DNA of 6,641 nucleotides. It comes from an uncultured Verrucomicrobiota bacterium (GTDB lineage: Bacteria; Verrucomicrobiota; Kiritimatiellia; RFP12; UBA1067). This document shows, piece after piece, positions 5,956-6,641 of the stretch; position 1 is the stretch's first letter; each line of letters starts with the position of its first letter. The notes under the pieces were generated by a model. It had not been told where the DNA came from. It saw nothing but the letters and a program-made list of their open reading frames with translations, and did not search any database. Location: positions 1 through 6,641 of the forward strand of contig CAMNLN010000201.1 of NCBI GenBank assembly GCA_946543025.1, in the 5' to 3' direction. The translations under genes were made by a program, and so were the position numbers.

Positions 5956-6007
5956 ATCGGCCCGGTTGCGGGTTCCAGAACGAGACCTGCCCAGACAAGG
6001 ATAAAAG

Positions 6008-6641
6008 ATGAAGCGAGCGGACGTGGACAAGGTGCTGATCATCGGATCGGGACCCATCGTGATCGGCCAGGCGTGCGAATTCGACTATTCGGGCACGCAG
6101 GCGTGCAAGGCGCTAAGGGCGTGCGGGTACAAGGTGGTGCTGGTGAACTCCAACCCGGCCACCATCATGACGGACCCGGTGATGGCGGACGCCACGTACA
6201 TCGAGCCGCTCAACGAGGCGCGTCTCGAGCAGATAATCGAGAAGGAGAGGCCCGATGCCATTTTGCCGAACCTCGGCGGGCAGACGGGCCTCAATCTTTC
6301 CATGGAGCTCGCGAAGAAGGGCATCCTCGACAAGTACGGCGTGAAGGTCATCGGCGTCAACCTCGGCGCCATCGAGCGCGGCGAGGACCGCGAGATCTTC
6401 AAGGAGACGATGCAGAAGCTCGGCATCGAGACGCCGAAGTCGGGCATCGTCCACTCGGTCGAGGCGGCGCTGAACCTCGTCCACGACACGATCGGCTACC
6501 CCGTGGTGGTCCGGCCGGCCTACACGATGGGCGGCGCGGGCGGCGGCTTCTGCTACAACGACGAGGAGCTCCAGACGATCTGCGCGCGCGGCCTCGACGC
6601 CTCGCTCACGCACCAGTGCCTCATCGAGGAGTCGATCCTCA
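6008..6641 (+). CDS. carB: Carbamoyl-phosphate synthase large subunit (3' end beyond the window)
   Basis: First 211 codons of CarB, which makes carbamoyl phosphate from bicarbonate, ATP and glutamine-derived ammonia for pyrimidine and arginine synthesis, in complex with CarA. About a fifth of the usual ~1070 residues is visible. It covers the pre-ATP-grasp domain with IIGSGPIVIGQACEFDYSG (11-29), VNSNPATIMTDP, DATYIEPL and LPNLGGQTGLNL. The first ATP-grasp domain begins with GEDREIFKE (R128) and VVRPAYTMGGAGGGFCYN (R169), where two ATP-contacting arginines and the glycine-rich loop are intact. ATG 6008 has AAGGA (5997-6001) 6 nt upstream, and the N-terminus aligns with E. coli CarB. It has its own promoter, and no carA lies directly upstream, so the subunits are not in the common carA-carB order unless carA follows. 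Confidence 0.96.
   Translation, partial: MKRADVDKVLIIGSGPIVIGQACEFDYSGTQACKALRACGYKVVLVNSNPATIMTDPVMADATYIEPLNEARLEQIIEKERPDAILPNLGGQTGLNLSMELAKKGILDKYGVKVIGVNLGAIERGEDREIFKETMQKLGIETPKSGIVHSVEAALNLVHDTIGYPVVVRPAYTMGGAGGGFCYNDEELQTICARGLDASLTHQCLIEESIL

Noticed and set aside
5892..6011. A 39-codon + strand ORF from ATG 5892 whose TGA overlaps the carB ATG (ATGA).
   Set aside because: It could be a carB leader peptide, but GGAA abuts the ATG with no spacing, the likely carB promoter (5927-5955) lies inside it, and the peptide (many R, G, C) has no recognisable features. The ATGA overlap alone can occur by chance.

Overview
The window is about 6.6 kb of GC-rich, tightly packed bacterial chromosome. 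It holds eight protein genes, all on the + strand, and the two outermost run off the window. An outer-membrane porin with a terminal Phe indicates a Gram-negative cell. The TATAAT-type -10 boxes and AAGGA/GGAG ribosome sites indicate ordinary sigma-70 promoters and Shine-Dalgarno initiation. I cannot fix the lineage from sequence alone. A member of the PVC group (Verrucomicrobiota/Kiritimatiellota) is a weak guess.

Layout: (1) 3-1466 is the 3' part of a coiled-coil-tethered porin resembling the DcaP/phosphate-selective porin type. A U32-family Fe-S protein (1477-2730, likely a tRNA/rRNA hydroxylase) follows 10 bp later. (2) A short intergenic region carries a perfect TATAAT and a small dyad, then a calcineurin-like metallophosphoesterase (2816-3571) starting at GTG. 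(3) A second, very similar promoter/dyad leader drives purC (3648-4550). Three more genes follow purC with overlaps or gaps of 17 bp or less: a small Fis-type helix-turn-helix protein (4531-4896), ybaB/ebfC (4914-5231) and recR (5243-5857). This looks like one operon linking purine synthesis, two DNA-binding proteins and recombinational repair. (4) After a hairpin and a well-spaced -35/-10 promoter, carB (from 6008) begins and leaves the window. carA is not adjacent upstream.

Most of the window is housekeeping. The most unusual item is the 121-residue Fis-type protein. Its whole length, not only its HTH, reads like the C-terminal tail of a sigma-54 activator (end of the AAA+ lid, linker, Fis HTH) with the ATPase missing and the GNVREL-like motif erased. 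It occupies the slot just upstream of ybaB-recR where many bacteria have dnaX. Other points worth a look are the shared dyad leaders at two promoters, an in-frame ATG-GCG-TAA directly upstream of the recR GTG start, and weak start signals for the U32 gene. No RNA genes, CRISPR arrays, insertion sequences or large repeats were seen, and no intergenic stretch exceeds 150 bp.
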